Counted from the stretch's first letter, positions 43,234 through 52,060 are shown. The stretch is DNA of 64,000 nucleotides from Bacteriovoracaceae bacterium (GCA_947377285.1 CANCFT010000002.1:62001-126000), one strand, 5' to 3'. The notes: generated by a model from the sequence alone, not told the origin. Made by a program: numbers and translations.

Positions 43234-44637
43234 ATGAATAAAAAACCACTTACACTAAAAAACTTAGCCTTATGTACATTTCTCGTGGGTACAATTTCCT
43301 GCAGTTCTAAAGTTATAGTCCAAGATTTTCCCTCGACCGCCGCTCCTGCAAATGAAATCAGTAATCTTGAGCGCGATCTTCAAAGTGCAAAAGACAAACA
43401 AGTTGATATTCTATCTCCTAATGATTTTCAAAAAGCGCAGGCTAATTTAGAAGAAGCAAAATCGAAATTTCTAAATGGAGAAGACCCGAAAAAGACTTTG
43501 CATTCCATTGCATCGGGAAAAGCTTATCTAAACAACGCCAACACTGTTGCAGAATTATCAAGAGAAAATGTTGCTGATATCATTACGGCAAGAGAAATGG
43601 CAAAAAAGGCAGAAGCAGATAGATACTTTAGTCGCGATTTTAAAAAGATTGATGCTAAATTATCAGAGCTAACTAAAAAAAGTGGTGGAATTAAAGTCAC
43701 TCAAAAAGAATTAGAATCTCACTCAATTATCAAGTCTGAGTATAAAGATTTAGAATTAAGGGCAATCATAGAAAAAACTGTGGGCGAAAGCCGAGATGTC
43801 ATATCAAAAGCTAAACTTGAAAAAGCAGACAAATACGCACCGAGAACATTGGCCATTGCTGAAAAACAACTTGCAGACACAATCGATTTTATTAAATTAA
43901 ATCCCGAAGAATCTGCAGAAATAAAGGTAAGAGCAATGAATACTAAAGCTGCTGCCTATAGAGTATATAATATTAACTTCAGAGCAAAAAACACAGCTAA
44001 AATTTCAACAGAAGAAATGGCAATTGCCCTTGAAGATGCTCAAGAAAAATCAAAATTTAATGAAACAAAAGCTGACATTATTGAAGAGGAACTAAAAACG
44101 ACTCAAAGTGCTCTCGATCGAGAAAAAGAAGCTCAAAATGAATTAGCGATGACTAAAGAGCAACTTACAGCTCAAAATGAAAAACTCGTAGAAGAAAAAA
44201 AGTATAATGATAAATTCGAGGAAGCTCGAAAAAACTTCACTTCAAATGAGGCTGAAATTTTCAGACAAGGAGATGCCTTGTTAATTCGATTAAAAGGAAT
44301 TGAGTTTCCGAGCTCAAAAGCCACCATTAATAGTAGTAACTACTCCTTACTTTCTAAAGTTGAAAAAGTTGTTAAAGACTTTGGTGTTGATTCAAAAATC
44401 ACGATAGAGGGTCATTCAGATTCAATCGGTGGAAAAACAATAAATAACCGCTTGTCAGCTCAAAGAGCAAAAGCAGTTAAAGATTACTTAGAAGCTAATG
44501 GTGGTGGAATTGAGTATAAAATTGAAACGATTGGTTTAGGGGATCAAAAGCCCCTTACAACAAATAAAACCGCAGAAGGTCGGGCAAAAAACCGAAGAGT
44601 TGATATAATCATCACTCCTGAATCGACAAATTTGTAA
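43234..44637 (+). CDS. OmpA-family lipoprotein with coiled-coil (DUF4398-like)
   Basis: A 467-residue outer-membrane lipoprotein. The signal ends in the lipobox VGTISC. The mature N-terminal half has DUF4398-like repeats (LERDLQSAKDKQVDILSP, then DFQKAQANLEEAKSKFL and later KADKYAPRTLAIAEKQLADT), followed by a coiled-coil around 265-330. The C-terminus is an OmpA-like peptidoglycan-binding domain (ITIEGHSDSIGGKTINNRLSAQRA and LTTNKTAEGRAKNRRVDI). It thus links outer membrane to the cell wall. AAAGGAAA precedes the ATG. The gene converges with the PLD-like gene with 12 bp between. Confidence 0.88.
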   Translation: MNKKPLTLKNLALCTFLVGTISCSSKVIVQDFPSTAAPANEISNLERDLQSAKDKQVDILSPNDFQKAQANLEEAKSKFLNGEDPKKTLHSIASGKAYLNNANTVAELSRENVADIITAREMAKKAEADRYFSRDFKKIDAKLSELTKKSGGIKVTQKELESHSIIKSEYKDLELRAIIEKTVGESRDVISKAKLEKADKYAPRTLAIAEKQLADTIDFIKLNPEESAEIKVRAMNTKAAAYRVYNINFRAKNTAKISTEEMAIALEDAQEKSKFNETKADIIEEELKTTQSALDREKEAQNELAMTKEQLTAQNEKLVEEKKYNDKFEEARKNFTSNEAEIFRQGDALLIRLKGIEFPSSKATINSSNYSLLSKVEKVVKDFGVDSKITIEGHSDSIGGKTINNRLSAQRAKAVKDYLEANGGGIEYKIETIGLGDQKPLTTNKTAEGRAKNRRVDIIITPESTNL

Positions 44638-44649
44638 CTCTTATTGAAA

Positions 44650-46029
44650 TTAATAGACTTCTTGAACGAAATTCCTAAAAACCGCAGAGTGAAGCAATTG
44701 AATCATTGTGCGGTTATTTTTTATTTCTTCATCTAGCATAGGAATAGTCGCGACTTTAGTAATATCGTTTGATTCTTTTTCTTGATCGAAAATGGCATTT
44801 AAAGTTCCAACGACCGGCGCAGAATAAAATTCGATAGCAATCTCACTACTAACAGAAGTACTTCCTGCTCCAAAATTATGTGAACCAATGATTCCATGGT
44901 CATCATCAAATAACATTACTTTTTCATGAAGATAAAAGAGTTTGTCTTTTCCTTCCTCAACTTTTGTTCCAAGCCATTGAAACAGGTTTAACCCCTGACT
45001 GACCAAGTTACGCATTTCAGGTAGACCAAACTTATAACCTTTATCACTGATTGCACTTGCAGAGACCATACTATTAGTCATGATATCTATACTTTTTCCC
45101 AACGCTAAGTTTTTCAATAAAAAGTTTTTGTATCGTTCGGTTGGAATAATAAAATAATTATAAGCTCTCATTTTGTTAAAATTTATTTTTACGACAGTAT
45201 CTATTATATCATCTTTAAATTCAAACCGAGCATCACCTTTAGTTCCTGTTAAGTGTTGATCAAAAAGGACTTCGTTAGTCAAAATACGAGCACGTGCTCC
45301 CCCCTTAAACTTTGGCTGTTCAGGAAAAAATCGATCGTCATCAGACTTAAAGTTGAGTTGGAGTATTTTTGTTTTGCAATTTGATTGAAATTCTTCAGTT
45401 CCTCTTTGGCAAGATTTGTCAATTTTTAAGTCGCTTACAAATGTAAACATTTTTTGAAAATGAGTTTGGATTTGATTAACTACAGGGCCTTCTAACAATA
45501 CTTCTAAATCTTTTGCTCGGTAATCATTATCTGAAACATTTCTTCCGCCAATTATTGCTTTTTCACCATCGACTAAAAATATTTTCTCATGAATATTATT
45601 GGTAATTGATTCTTTTCTTCCTGGAGTAAATTTAAGATAGGCCAGGGTTGATTTTGAAAGGGATTGATCAAACCCTGTGAATAATTCTTTATCTGCTTTT
45701 CTCCAAAAATCCACAGCTAAACTTGGAATATAGGTTGAAATAATTCTCACATCAACACCACGGTCGTGAGCTTTTCTAAGTTCATTGATTAGGACCATAG
45801 GATAGCTCGATTTATCCCAGTAATAGGTCATTATATGGATATGATGGCGGGCACTCTTAACGAGTTCAATTTTTAGGTCCACTGCGGCCCTAGCATCTTC
45901 TAAGAGTGTTAATTGATTATCCTCAGTAAAATCATAGACTTTCGCCTTACTAGAACATGACCAGATAAGGCTAAAGTAAAGCCCTGCCTTTAATAAAATA
46001 GTGAATGGTTTAGTCCATAACTTTGTCAT
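44650..46029 (-). CDS. Phospholipase D-like lipoprotein
   Basis: A 459-residue protein with two PLD catalytic repeats: NNIHEKIFLVDGEKAIIGGRN near 142-162 and YLHEKVMLFDDDHGIIGSHNF near 375-395. Both keep the HxK and the downstream GG/GS asparagine pattern, so it should be active. The signal has a lipobox-like SLIWSC. ATG at 46029 is used because AGGA lies at proper spacing. It could hydrolyse phosphodiester bonds in phospholipids or act as a cardiolipin synthase-like transferase; PLD-like proteins in predators may attack prey lipid. It is divergent from the arginase operon. Confidence 0.85.
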   Translation of the reverse strand: MTKLWTKPFTILLKAGLYFSLIWSCSSKAKVYDFTEDNQLTLLEDARAAVDLKIELVKSARHHIHIMTYYWDKSSYPMVLINELRKAHDRGVDVRIISTYIPSLAVDFWRKADKELFTGFDQSLSKSTLAYLKFTPGRKESITNNIHEKIFLVDGEKAIIGGRNVSDNDYRAKDLEVLLEGPVVNQIQTHFQKMFTFVSDLKIDKSCQRGTEEFQSNCKTKILQLNFKSDDDRFFPEQPKFKGGARARILTNEVLFDQHLTGTKGDARFEFKDDIIDTVVKINFNKMRAYNYFIIPTERYKNFLLKNLALGKSIDIMTNSMVSASAISDKGYKFGLPEMRNLVSQGLNLFQWLGTKVEEGKDKLFYLHEKVMLFDDDHGIIGSHNFGAGSTSVSSEIAIEFYSAPVVGTLNAIFDQEKESNDITKVATIPMLDEEIKNNRTMIQLLHSAVFRNFVQEVY

Positions 46030-46175
46030 AACCAAATCCTAACAGATCAATAAAAAATAGGTTCAAATGAGTATTTATTACAGACCATAGGGCTTTCATT
46101 TCAAGATTTTGTTAGGGATGAATAACCAAAGCCTAACATTACAAAACTAGATAATTACAATACCGTTAAAGACAG

Positions 46176-47141
46176 ATGGTAAAAGTAATAAACTTTTCGG
46201 GAATAAGTTTTGAAGTTGGGCAGTCTAAATCAGGACTATCTCAATCGAGCATCTTTGCGCGAAACTATTTCTCCTTACTATTGAAAAATGGCATTCAATT
46301 GATTGACCAGGGTGATATTGATGCCCAAACAAATAGTCCTCAAATAAAAATATTCTCAACTGACGATTTTATTAAAATTCAATGGATGAGATACAAAGAA
46401 GCATACCTTAAAACATTAGCACTACTTAAATCTGGAATTCCACTTCTCAATTGGGGAGGCGACCACAGCATTGCCATTGCAACAGTTGGAGCTTTTATAA
46501 ATCATTATGATGACGGCCATGTCCTTTGGATTGATGCCCATGCAGACTTAAATCCTCCATGTGAATCTCTCACTGGATATCTTCATGGAATGCCTCTAGC
46601 ATTTCTACTTAATTTAAAAAATATTTCAAATGATTCAATTCCTTGGATCGAAAAAAAATTAGACCCTAAAAAACTTATTTATATTGGTTTAAGAGATATC
46701 GATCCATTTGAAGCTCAAATTATCGAAGAACTTAATATTAAAACTTTTACTAATAAAGATATCGCAAAAAAAGGAATACTCAATATTGCTAAAGAAATCT
46801 TGGCCATCACTTCAGGACGCCCCATTCATATTAGTTTTGACATAGATAGTATGGATCCAAACTTTGCTCCTTCCACAGGAGTTCAAGTCGCAAATGGACT
46901 AACCCCAAAAGATTTAATTGTTTTAAGTGAGCAACTTTTAGAACACGCCCAAATAACTTCCATGGATATTGTGGAAATTAACCCTCAGATCGGTTGTTTT
47001 GATGATGTTAATCAAACATACCTAACGGCCATTAATTTTATAAAAACTATTTTTAATAATAAATACTCAGGAGAATTGTATGATCGCATGGGCAAAAGAA
47101 ATCAAAGAAAACACCGTCCTGAGATGGAACGGAGTTTATAA
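46176..47141 (+). CDS. Arginase/ureohydrolase family protein
   Basis: A 321-residue metallohydrolase with the two-manganese site: GGDHS near 96, DAHAD near 120 and SFDIDSMDP near 222-230. The sequence PNFAPSTGVQVANG around it is typical of arginases. It would hydrolyse arginine to ornithine and urea, though agmatinase or formimidoylglutamase are close relatives. The last 21 codons overlap the OlsB-like gene, giving a tail (GKRNQRKHRPEMERSL) that looks non-homologous. Arginase making ornithine next to an ornithine N-acyltransferase is a coherent pathway. Confidence 0.85.
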   Translation: MVKVINFSGISFEVGQSKSGLSQSSIFARNYFSLLLKNGIQLIDQGDIDAQTNSPQIKIFSTDDFIKIQWMRYKEAYLKTLALLKSGIPLLNWGGDHSIAIATVGAFINHYDDGHVLWIDAHADLNPPCESLTGYLHGMPLAFLLNLKNISNDSIPWIEKKLDPKKLIYIGLRDIDPFEAQIIEELNIKTFTNKDIAKKGILNIAKEILAITSGRPIHISFDIDSMDPNFAPSTGVQVANGLTPKDLIVLSEQLLEHAQITSMDIVEINPQIGCFDDVNQTYLTAINFIKTIFNNKYSGELYDRMGKRNQRKHRPEMERSL

Positions 47142-47919
47142 ATTTCAACCAAAAATAAGCCTAACAATTAATTCTGGTTCTTATTTATTAAAAACAGCAG
47201 AAACCCATGAAGAATTAATAGAAAGTTGTAGACTGAGACATGAGGTTTTTTTTCAAGAATTTCAAAATTTGGATGAGTCAGGTGTCGATGTCGATAAATT
47301 TGATTCTCATTTTGATCACCTCATTATTATTCACAAAGAAACAAATAAGATTATCGGTACATACCGCTTAAATTGTTCGAGCTACTCAAACATGTCTTAT
47401 ACTGGTTTAGAATTTCACTTAGATGAAATTTTTAAAATAGAGGGACCACATTTGGAACTTGGACGGGCCTGTATTCAAAAAGAACACCGAAAAGGAGCAG
47501 CTGTTATCTCATTACTATGGAGAGGAATCACTGAATATATGAATATTTCAGGAGCGAATGTTTTATTTGGGTGCTCAAGTGTGAAAATCTATTCAACAAA
47601 AGACGCTACACTTCTCTATAAATATTTAACTCTTAAGGGCTTTGTTTCTACTGAAAATATTGCGAGTCCTACTAAAAACTTTCAAATGCCAGATTTTGAT
47701 TTATGGTATTCAAGTCTTGGAGATCAGCTAACAGAAAAACAGTCTAAAGAAGCTGAAAATTTGATTCCTTCACTTTTAAAATCCTATTTAAAATTTGGAG
47801 CAAAAATCTCAAGTGTCCCGGCATTTGATAAAGATTTTAACTGCATTGACGTCCTAACAGTCCTCAAAAAAGAAGATATGACTAATTCACTTGCGAGACG
47901 CTTTCAAGTCGTTCAATAA
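47080..47919 (+). CDS. olsB: OlsB-like ornithine N-acyltransferase
   Basis: A 279-residue GNAT-type acyltransferase of the OlsB group (Acetyltransf_5). Key features are SCRLRHEVFFQEFQN near 50, FDSHFDHLIIIHKETNKIIGTYRLN, ELGRACIQKEHRKGA and the C-terminal block SLLKSYLKFGAKISSVPAFDKDFNCIDVL that is typical of OlsB. It makes lyso-ornithine lipid by N-acylation of ornithine using 3-hydroxyacyl-ACP. A strong AGGAG is 7 bp before the ATG at 47080, inside the arginase frame, so the 62-bp overlap is real. The partner OlsA is not seen in the window; the other operon genes are an M14 peptidase and an alpha/beta hydrolase. Confidence 0.85.
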   Translation: MIAWAKEIKENTVLRWNGVYKFQPKISLTINSGSYLLKTAETHEELIESCRLRHEVFFQEFQNLDESGVDVDKFDSHFDHLIIIHKETNKIIGTYRLNCSSYSNMSYTGLEFHLDEIFKIEGPHLELGRACIQKEHRKGAAVISLLWRGITEYMNISGANVLFGCSSVKIYSTKDATLLYKYLTLKGFVSTENIASPTKNFQMPDFDLWYSSLGDQLTEKQSKEAENLIPSLLKSYLKFGAKISSVPAFDKDFNCIDVLTVLKKEDMTNSLARRFQVVQ

Positions 47920-47926
47920 TGTTTGA

Positions 47927-48943
47927 ATGATTGAAGATTTAAAAAAATTAGGCAGAATGGTGAACCTCGAAGGTCCTCTCAAAAGTCTTGTCCATTTTGA
48001 AACTCTAGATAATGTTAAATATAAAGGGGAAGATTTTCCCCTTTTTTGCTTTACCATTGGCTCACTGAACCCAGAACACCCAACTCTTTTTATAACAGGT
48101 GGTCTCCACGGCCTTGAAAGAGTTGGCGCTCAACTTGCTTGGAGTTTATTAAAGACAACGCTCGATCGACTTCTTTGGGATCAATCACTTCAAGAGCTTT
48201 TTAAAAATATTCGTTTAGTTGTCATTCCATTAGTAAATCCTGTGGGCTATGTAAAATTTAAAAGATGCAATGGAAACGATGTCGATCTCATGCGCAACTC
48301 TCCGGTGAGGGCCATAGATAAAACTCCCTTTTTGTTAGGTGGACAAAAATTTTCAAGAAAACTTCCTTGGTATCAAGGTGACCTTACAAAACTAGAAGTT
48401 GAAAACGCTGCTATTTATAAAAAATTTTTCGACTCAGCTAGTAGAAGTCAATGTGTGATCTCAATCGATTTTCATTCCGGATTTGGTATGAAAGACAGAA
48501 TTTGGTTTCCATTTTCATACACAAAAAAGCCTTATGATAATTTGGCCGAAATGAATTCTCTCACTTCATTATTTGAAAACACACACCCTTATCATGTTTA
48601 TAAGATTGAACCGCAATCTAGCGGCTATCTTTTAAACGGTGATATTTGGGATCATATTTTCTTAGACTTAAAGGCCAGTCATCCCAACACAATGTACTTG
48701 CCACTTACTTTAGAAATGGGATCATGGGCATGGGTCAAGAAAAATCCTCTTCAACTATTTTCCAAACAAGGAATCTTTAATCCAACAAAAGAGCATAGAT
48801 TAAAGAGAACATATCGTCGCCATCACTTGTTGTTTGATTTTTTACTCAAGGCCCTTTACTCACATAAGTCTTGGTCTAAAAATGATCCGATCATTCGCCA
48901 AAAAAATTATCATGATGGAATGGAGCGATGGTATGAAATCTAG
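47927..48943 (+). CDS. M14-type zinc carboxypeptidase/deacylase
   Basis: A 338-residue protein of the zinc carboxypeptidase/aspartoacylase-like group. The zinc motif is GGLHGLERVG (HxxE) near 59-68; the third ligand would be the His of SIDFHSGFG near 184; the catalytic Glu is probably in LTLEMGSW near 263. NPVGY and RNSP segments agree with substrate-binding loops of M14 proteins. In this operon it may remove an acyl or amino acid group related to ornithine chemistry, though peptidase activity on murein or peptides is equally possible. No signal peptide is seen. The alpha/beta hydrolase gene starts within its last codons. Confidence 0.8.
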   Translation: MIEDLKKLGRMVNLEGPLKSLVHFETLDNVKYKGEDFPLFCFTIGSLNPEHPTLFITGGLHGLERVGAQLAWSLLKTTLDRLLWDQSLQELFKNIRLVVIPLVNPVGYVKFKRCNGNDVDLMRNSPVRAIDKTPFLLGGQKFSRKLPWYQGDLTKLEVENAAIYKKFFDSASRSQCVISIDFHSGFGMKDRIWFPFSYTKKPYDNLAEMNSLTSLFENTHPYHVYKIEPQSSGYLLNGDIWDHIFLDLKASHPNTMYLPLTLEMGSWAWVKKNPLQLFSKQGIFNPTKEHRLKRTYRRHHLLFDFLLKALYSHKSWSKNDPIIRQKNYHDGMERWYEI

Positions 48944-49676
48944 GCATTGGATTTTTTTAAGAGGACTCACTCGAGGAAATATTCATTGGGGGCAATTGCC
49001 TGAATTAATCAAACAAAATTTTCCTGATGCCCAGATGGAATTTTTAGAAATTCCTGGCAATGGTTTACTTTCAGAAGAAATCTCTCCGACTTCACCAGTA
49101 GAAGTTATCAATCATTTAAGAAATAAAAGTCAGTTCATGAAAGAGGGTTATCAAATTCAACTTTGTGGAATTTCTCTAGGAGGAATGGTTGCGCTCAAGT
49201 GGGCCGAACTCTATCCTCAAAATATACAATCTGTTATTGCAATTAATTCTAGTCTTTCACAATATTCGCCGTTTTATGATCGATTAAAACCAAATAATTA
49301 TTTTTCTTTAATACAAGCGCTCATTCAATCGAATGAATACAAACAAGAAGAAGGCATACTTAGAATTACTTCTAATTTTTATGATAAAAATAAGAATTAT
49401 ATTAAAGTCTTTGGTGATTTTGCAAAAAATCACCAAACAACAAAAGCTAACTTTTTAAGACAGCTTAGACTTGCAACAAATATAAAAATTGAAAAAGAGA
49501 TAATCGTTCCAGTTCAGATACTCATCTCAACTAACGATCGACTTGTTAATGCCAATTGTTCTAGAAAAATAGCTTTAAACCTTAAGGCCAAAACTCAAGA
49601 GCACCCAACTGCCGGCCATGATTTATCACTCGATGATCCAGAGTGGTTAATTGAGACACTATTTCTTAATAGCTAA
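48933..49676 (+). CDS. Alpha/beta hydrolase of the arginase/olsB operon
   Basis: A 247-residue hydrolase. ATG at 48933 is used because GGAG lies 7 bp upstream; the longer frame from 48834 would overlap the M14 gene deeply. Markers: WIFLRGLTRGNIHW for the oxyanion region (with Arg-Gly in place of His-Gly), LCGISLGGMVALKWAE near 99 with the nucleophile, STNDRLVNANC near 197 with the acid, and AGHDLSLDDPEWL near 231 with His. It overlaps the M14 gene by 11 bp. A lipase, esterase or thioesterase role in the ornithine-lipid operon is a guess. It converges with the DUF2252 gene. Confidence 0.82.
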   Translation: MKSRHWIFLRGLTRGNIHWGQLPELIKQNFPDAQMEFLEIPGNGLLSEEISPTSPVEVINHLRNKSQFMKEGYQIQLCGISLGGMVALKWAELYPQNIQSVIAINSSLSQYSPFYDRLKPNNYFSLIQALIQSNEYKQEEGILRITSNFYDKNKNYIKVFGDFAKNHQTTKANFLRQLRLATNIKIEKEIIVPVQILISTNDRLVNANCSRKIALNLKAKTQEHPTAGHDLSLDDPEWLIETLFLNS

Positions 49677-50804
49677 ATACTTGGCTGAAATAAATTTTGT
49701 AAACTTATTTAAATCGCTTTCAAAATAATTTTCATCAAATTTTTCTAATGCATCTTTGTATGTTGAATCCGCACTACTGGCATGAATTCTACCCAAAATA
49801 AAAGCTTCGTAATTTAAGATTGCCTCATTATCAGAATCACTAAAAGATGTTAAAGTGATTCCTAAATTTCCAGCAAATTTAGGTCGAAGTAGCATTTCTT
49901 TTTGACCAATTAAAAAAACATTATAGTAATGTGAATGGGTACTACCCTGCTCAAGCTCTAGGGCCTTACTCATTCGATCAGCAGGATTTGGAATTATAGA
50001 AGTCGCCACAGGATAAATTGAAGGAGTCGCTAATTCCTTAAGCTCCATATGGATATATTCATTTTTACTATTTTGGCAAAGCACTTCGTACCGCAAAAGT
50101 CCACCAGAGCCACCACCAACTTTAACAAATGAAACAATATCTTTGACCTTTAATTCATCTTTTGAAAGAGTTAATGCCAATTGAGACTCGAGGTCACTGA
50201 TGATGATTTGCTTAATTGATGAAGTCACTTCCGCCATTGATTTTTTTCGTTTAAGTTTATTTCCATCAAGATTTTTCGGGTCCATTTTTTGCCCTAAAGT
50301 TAGGGATTGATTATAAAGAGAAATAATAGCTTGTGGAGGAGTCATAGTTCCCTGACTCAAGCCTTGAAGATAAGAATTTTTAATTTTAACAATATTGAGA
50401 TTTGGAAATGCTAAACGTGAAGTGACAGTAAATCTAAAAAAATCATAGGCAAGTGGGCATGGTCCAAAATCATCCATGTCATTCATAGTAAAAGTTCCAG
50501 TTCCATTTTCTTGTAAAAGAATACCAAAATTTTCAGCATGGGCATCACCCACGCACCAACCTGAATGCGCAGACAAACCTTGAGCAATATAGAGTTGTGA
50601 AGTATTTTTTGCAATAAGCTCATAAAAGTAATCTACAAACGAGCGAGCAAAGTGAAATGAATTTATGACTACAGTCATTTTTTGTTCATCAAAGTTATAA
50701 CTTACATCACTCAAAGTGGATACTTCTTGGGCAAAGCTCGGGAGCAGTGTAAAAAGTGTTAAATTGATAAAAATGAGACTTTTAATAAATATTGTATTTT
50801 TCAT
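49659..50804 (-). CDS. Exported DUF2252 (kinase-fold-like) protein
   Basis: A 381-residue DUF2252 protein with a signal peptide (FINLTLFTLLPSFAQ), unusual because most DUF2252 proteins are cytoplasmic. The catalytic-loop-like sequence WCVGDAHAENFGIL near 82-95 and TMNDMDDFGPCPLAYDFFRF near 107-126 correspond to the HGDxHxxN and DFG-like parts of kinase/phosphotransferase folds. The function is unknown. It is divergent from the CYTH-like exported protein gene at 50981 with 175 bp between, and its end overlaps the alpha/beta hydrolase gene by 18 bp. Confidence 0.82.
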   Translation of the reverse strand: MKNTIFIKSLIFINLTLFTLLPSFAQEVSTLSDVSYNFDEQKMTVVINSFHFARSFVDYFYELIAKNTSQLYIAQGLSAHSGWCVGDAHAENFGILLQENGTGTFTMNDMDDFGPCPLAYDFFRFTVTSRLAFPNLNIVKIKNSYLQGLSQGTMTPPQAIISLYNQSLTLGQKMDPKNLDGNKLKRKKSMAEVTSSIKQIIISDLESQLALTLSKDELKVKDIVSFVKVGGGSGGLLRYEVLCQNSKNEYIHMELKELATPSIYPVATSIIPNPADRMSKALELEQGSTHSHYYNVFLIGQKEMLLRPKFAGNLGITLTSFSDSDNEAILNYEAFILGRIHASSADSTYKDALEKFDENYFESDLNKFTKFISAKYLAIKK

Positions 50805-50831
50805 AACGCTACCCTAGACCAATATTAAAAT

Positions 50832-50981
50832 ATGAGCAAATTACATATTCATTTCGATGGTCATTTTTATAGGGTTAAGGCAACTAATTTCCAACTATTT
50901 AGAGAATGGAAATTCTTAAAAAAGCTCATAAAGTATAAACTTTGCGAGACATTTTGTGGTTTTTTCGGTCTAATGCCTTGA
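50832..50981 (+). CDS. Possible short upstream reading frame, TGATG-linked
   Basis: A 49-codon open frame from ATG at 50832, stopping with TGA at 50979-50981, where the ATG of the next gene begins (TGATG). It has no Shine-Dalgarno sequence and is rich in Phe and Lys with no hydrophobic segment. Its value is the overlap: the following gene has no ribosome site of its own, so coupling through this frame is a reasonable explanation. It may equally be chance. Confidence 0.3.
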   Translation: MSKLHIHFDGHFYRVKATNFQLFREWKFLKKLIKYKLCETFCGFFGLMP

Positions 50982-51739
50982 TGAAAACTACCTTTTTAAT
51001 CTTATTTATTCTTTCTTTTAATATCATTCATGCTTCTGATATTTTAAGGAGAAAACCTAATATTGAACATCAAATTAGGTTGTGTGATGATGATTTATCA
51101 ATCATCCAAAAGCTAAACTTAAAACTTCAAAACAATACGAACAACCAAGAAAAAAATTTCCAAACGTATTATATCGAAACTCAAAAACGTTCATACGAAA
51201 CCTTGAGATGGTCGATTAGGATCAGAGTCAAAGCCAATAAAACAGAAATAACTGTAAAAAAGAAGTCCCTTCCAAATGAAAAGCTTGAATCTATTTATTC
51301 CAATATTATTTGCGAATACGACCTGCATGGAGATTTAAAAGAATATTCTTGTAAACTCAATTCAGAAATTAATAATGATGAATTCAAAAAGATTTTAAGC
51401 GGGAAAAAAAATTGGATAGAATGTCTTGATTCTACTCAAACCCAATTCTTAAAAGATTATCAAGCACTCTTTACCGAAGCAAAAGTTTATGGATCATTAA
51501 TGAATAAACGTTTTCAATGGAATGAAGAACCATTTGGACTCATCACAATTGACTTAAGTCACCTCAGTCAAGATAAAACCATTACATTTAATGAAGCTTC
51601 TATTCGTTATTCTTCAAATCAAGCTCAAGAACTTGGTCCACTCTTTGAAAACTTTATTAAATTAACCCAAATTAAAACTTGCAATGACCAACGTGACTGG
51701 CCTCAAAATAAATTTGATCTATTCGAAATACTTAACTAG
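50981..51739 (+). CDS. Exported CYTH-like protein
   Basis: A 252-residue protein with a signal peptide (FLILFILSFNIIHA). The first third of the mature chain has IEHQIRLCDDDL, then FQTYYIETQKRSYETLRWSIRIRVKANKTEITVKKK, the pattern of CYTH/triphosphate tunnel proteins: basic and acidic residues on alternating strands around the YYIET...SIRIR core. Enzymes of this fold hydrolyse or bind triphosphates, polyphosphate or thiamin triphosphate and are normally cytoplasmic. The ATG at 50981 was chosen because it gives the signal; an earlier in-frame TTG is less likely. The parvulin gene follows by 9 bp. Confidence 0.6.
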   Translation: MKTTFLILFILSFNIIHASDILRRKPNIEHQIRLCDDDLSIIQKLNLKLQNNTNNQEKNFQTYYIETQKRSYETLRWSIRIRVKANKTEITVKKKSLPNEKLESIYSNIICEYDLHGDLKEYSCKLNSEINNDEFKKILSGKKNWIECLDSTQTQFLKDYQALFTEAKVYGSLMNKRFQWNEEPFGLITIDLSHLSQDKTITFNEASIRYSSNQAQELGPLFENFIKLTQIKTCNDQRDWPQNKFDLFEILN

Positions 51740-51748
51740 GAAAACTCT

Positions 51749-52018
51749 ATGAAAGTGACCGCTCAACATATCCTCGTCAACCAGGAACACGAGGCGCTGG
51801 ACCTCATAAAAAAACTCACTGAAGGAGTCGCTTTTGAATCCCTCGCACGAGATTTTTCAGAATGCCCTTCCGGAAAAGATGGAGGTCATTTAGGTGAATT
51901 TGGCAAAGGTATGATGGTGCCAACTTTTGAAAAAGCGGCTTTTCAACTTTTGCCAGGAGAAGTGTCAGGGGTCGTGAGAACTCAATTTGGTTATCACTTA
52001 ATCAAACGATTGGCTTAA
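51749..52018 (+). CDS. ppiC: PpiC-like parvulin peptidyl-prolyl isomerase
   Basis: An 89-residue minimal parvulin: AQHILVNQEHEALDLIKKL, SECPSGKDGGHLGEFGKGMMVPTFEKAAF and VRTQFGYHLIKRL. These keep the catalytic His, Cys and Phe positions of E. coli PpiC (93 residues). It catalyses cis-trans isomerisation at Xaa-Pro bonds in the cytoplasm, and no signal is seen. AGGAAA precedes the ATG. It is probably cotranscribed with the CYTH-like gene and ends at the hairpin at 52024. Confidence 0.93.
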   Translation: MKVTAQHILVNQEHEALDLIKKLTEGVAFESLARDFSECPSGKDGGHLGEFGKGMMVPTFEKAAFQLLPGEVSGVVRTQFGYHLIKRLA

Positions 52019-52023
52019 AAAAA

Positions 52024-52056
52024 GGGCTTCCCGATAGAAGCCCATTTAGCTTTTTA
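52024..52056 (+). terminator. Hairpin terminator after ppiC
   Basis: GGGCTTC (52024-52030), a 6-nt loop and GAAGCCC (52037-52043), then a U-rich run with a short break. It separates ppiC from the convergent DUF1993 gene. Confidence 0.75.
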
Positions 52057-52060
52057 TTTC

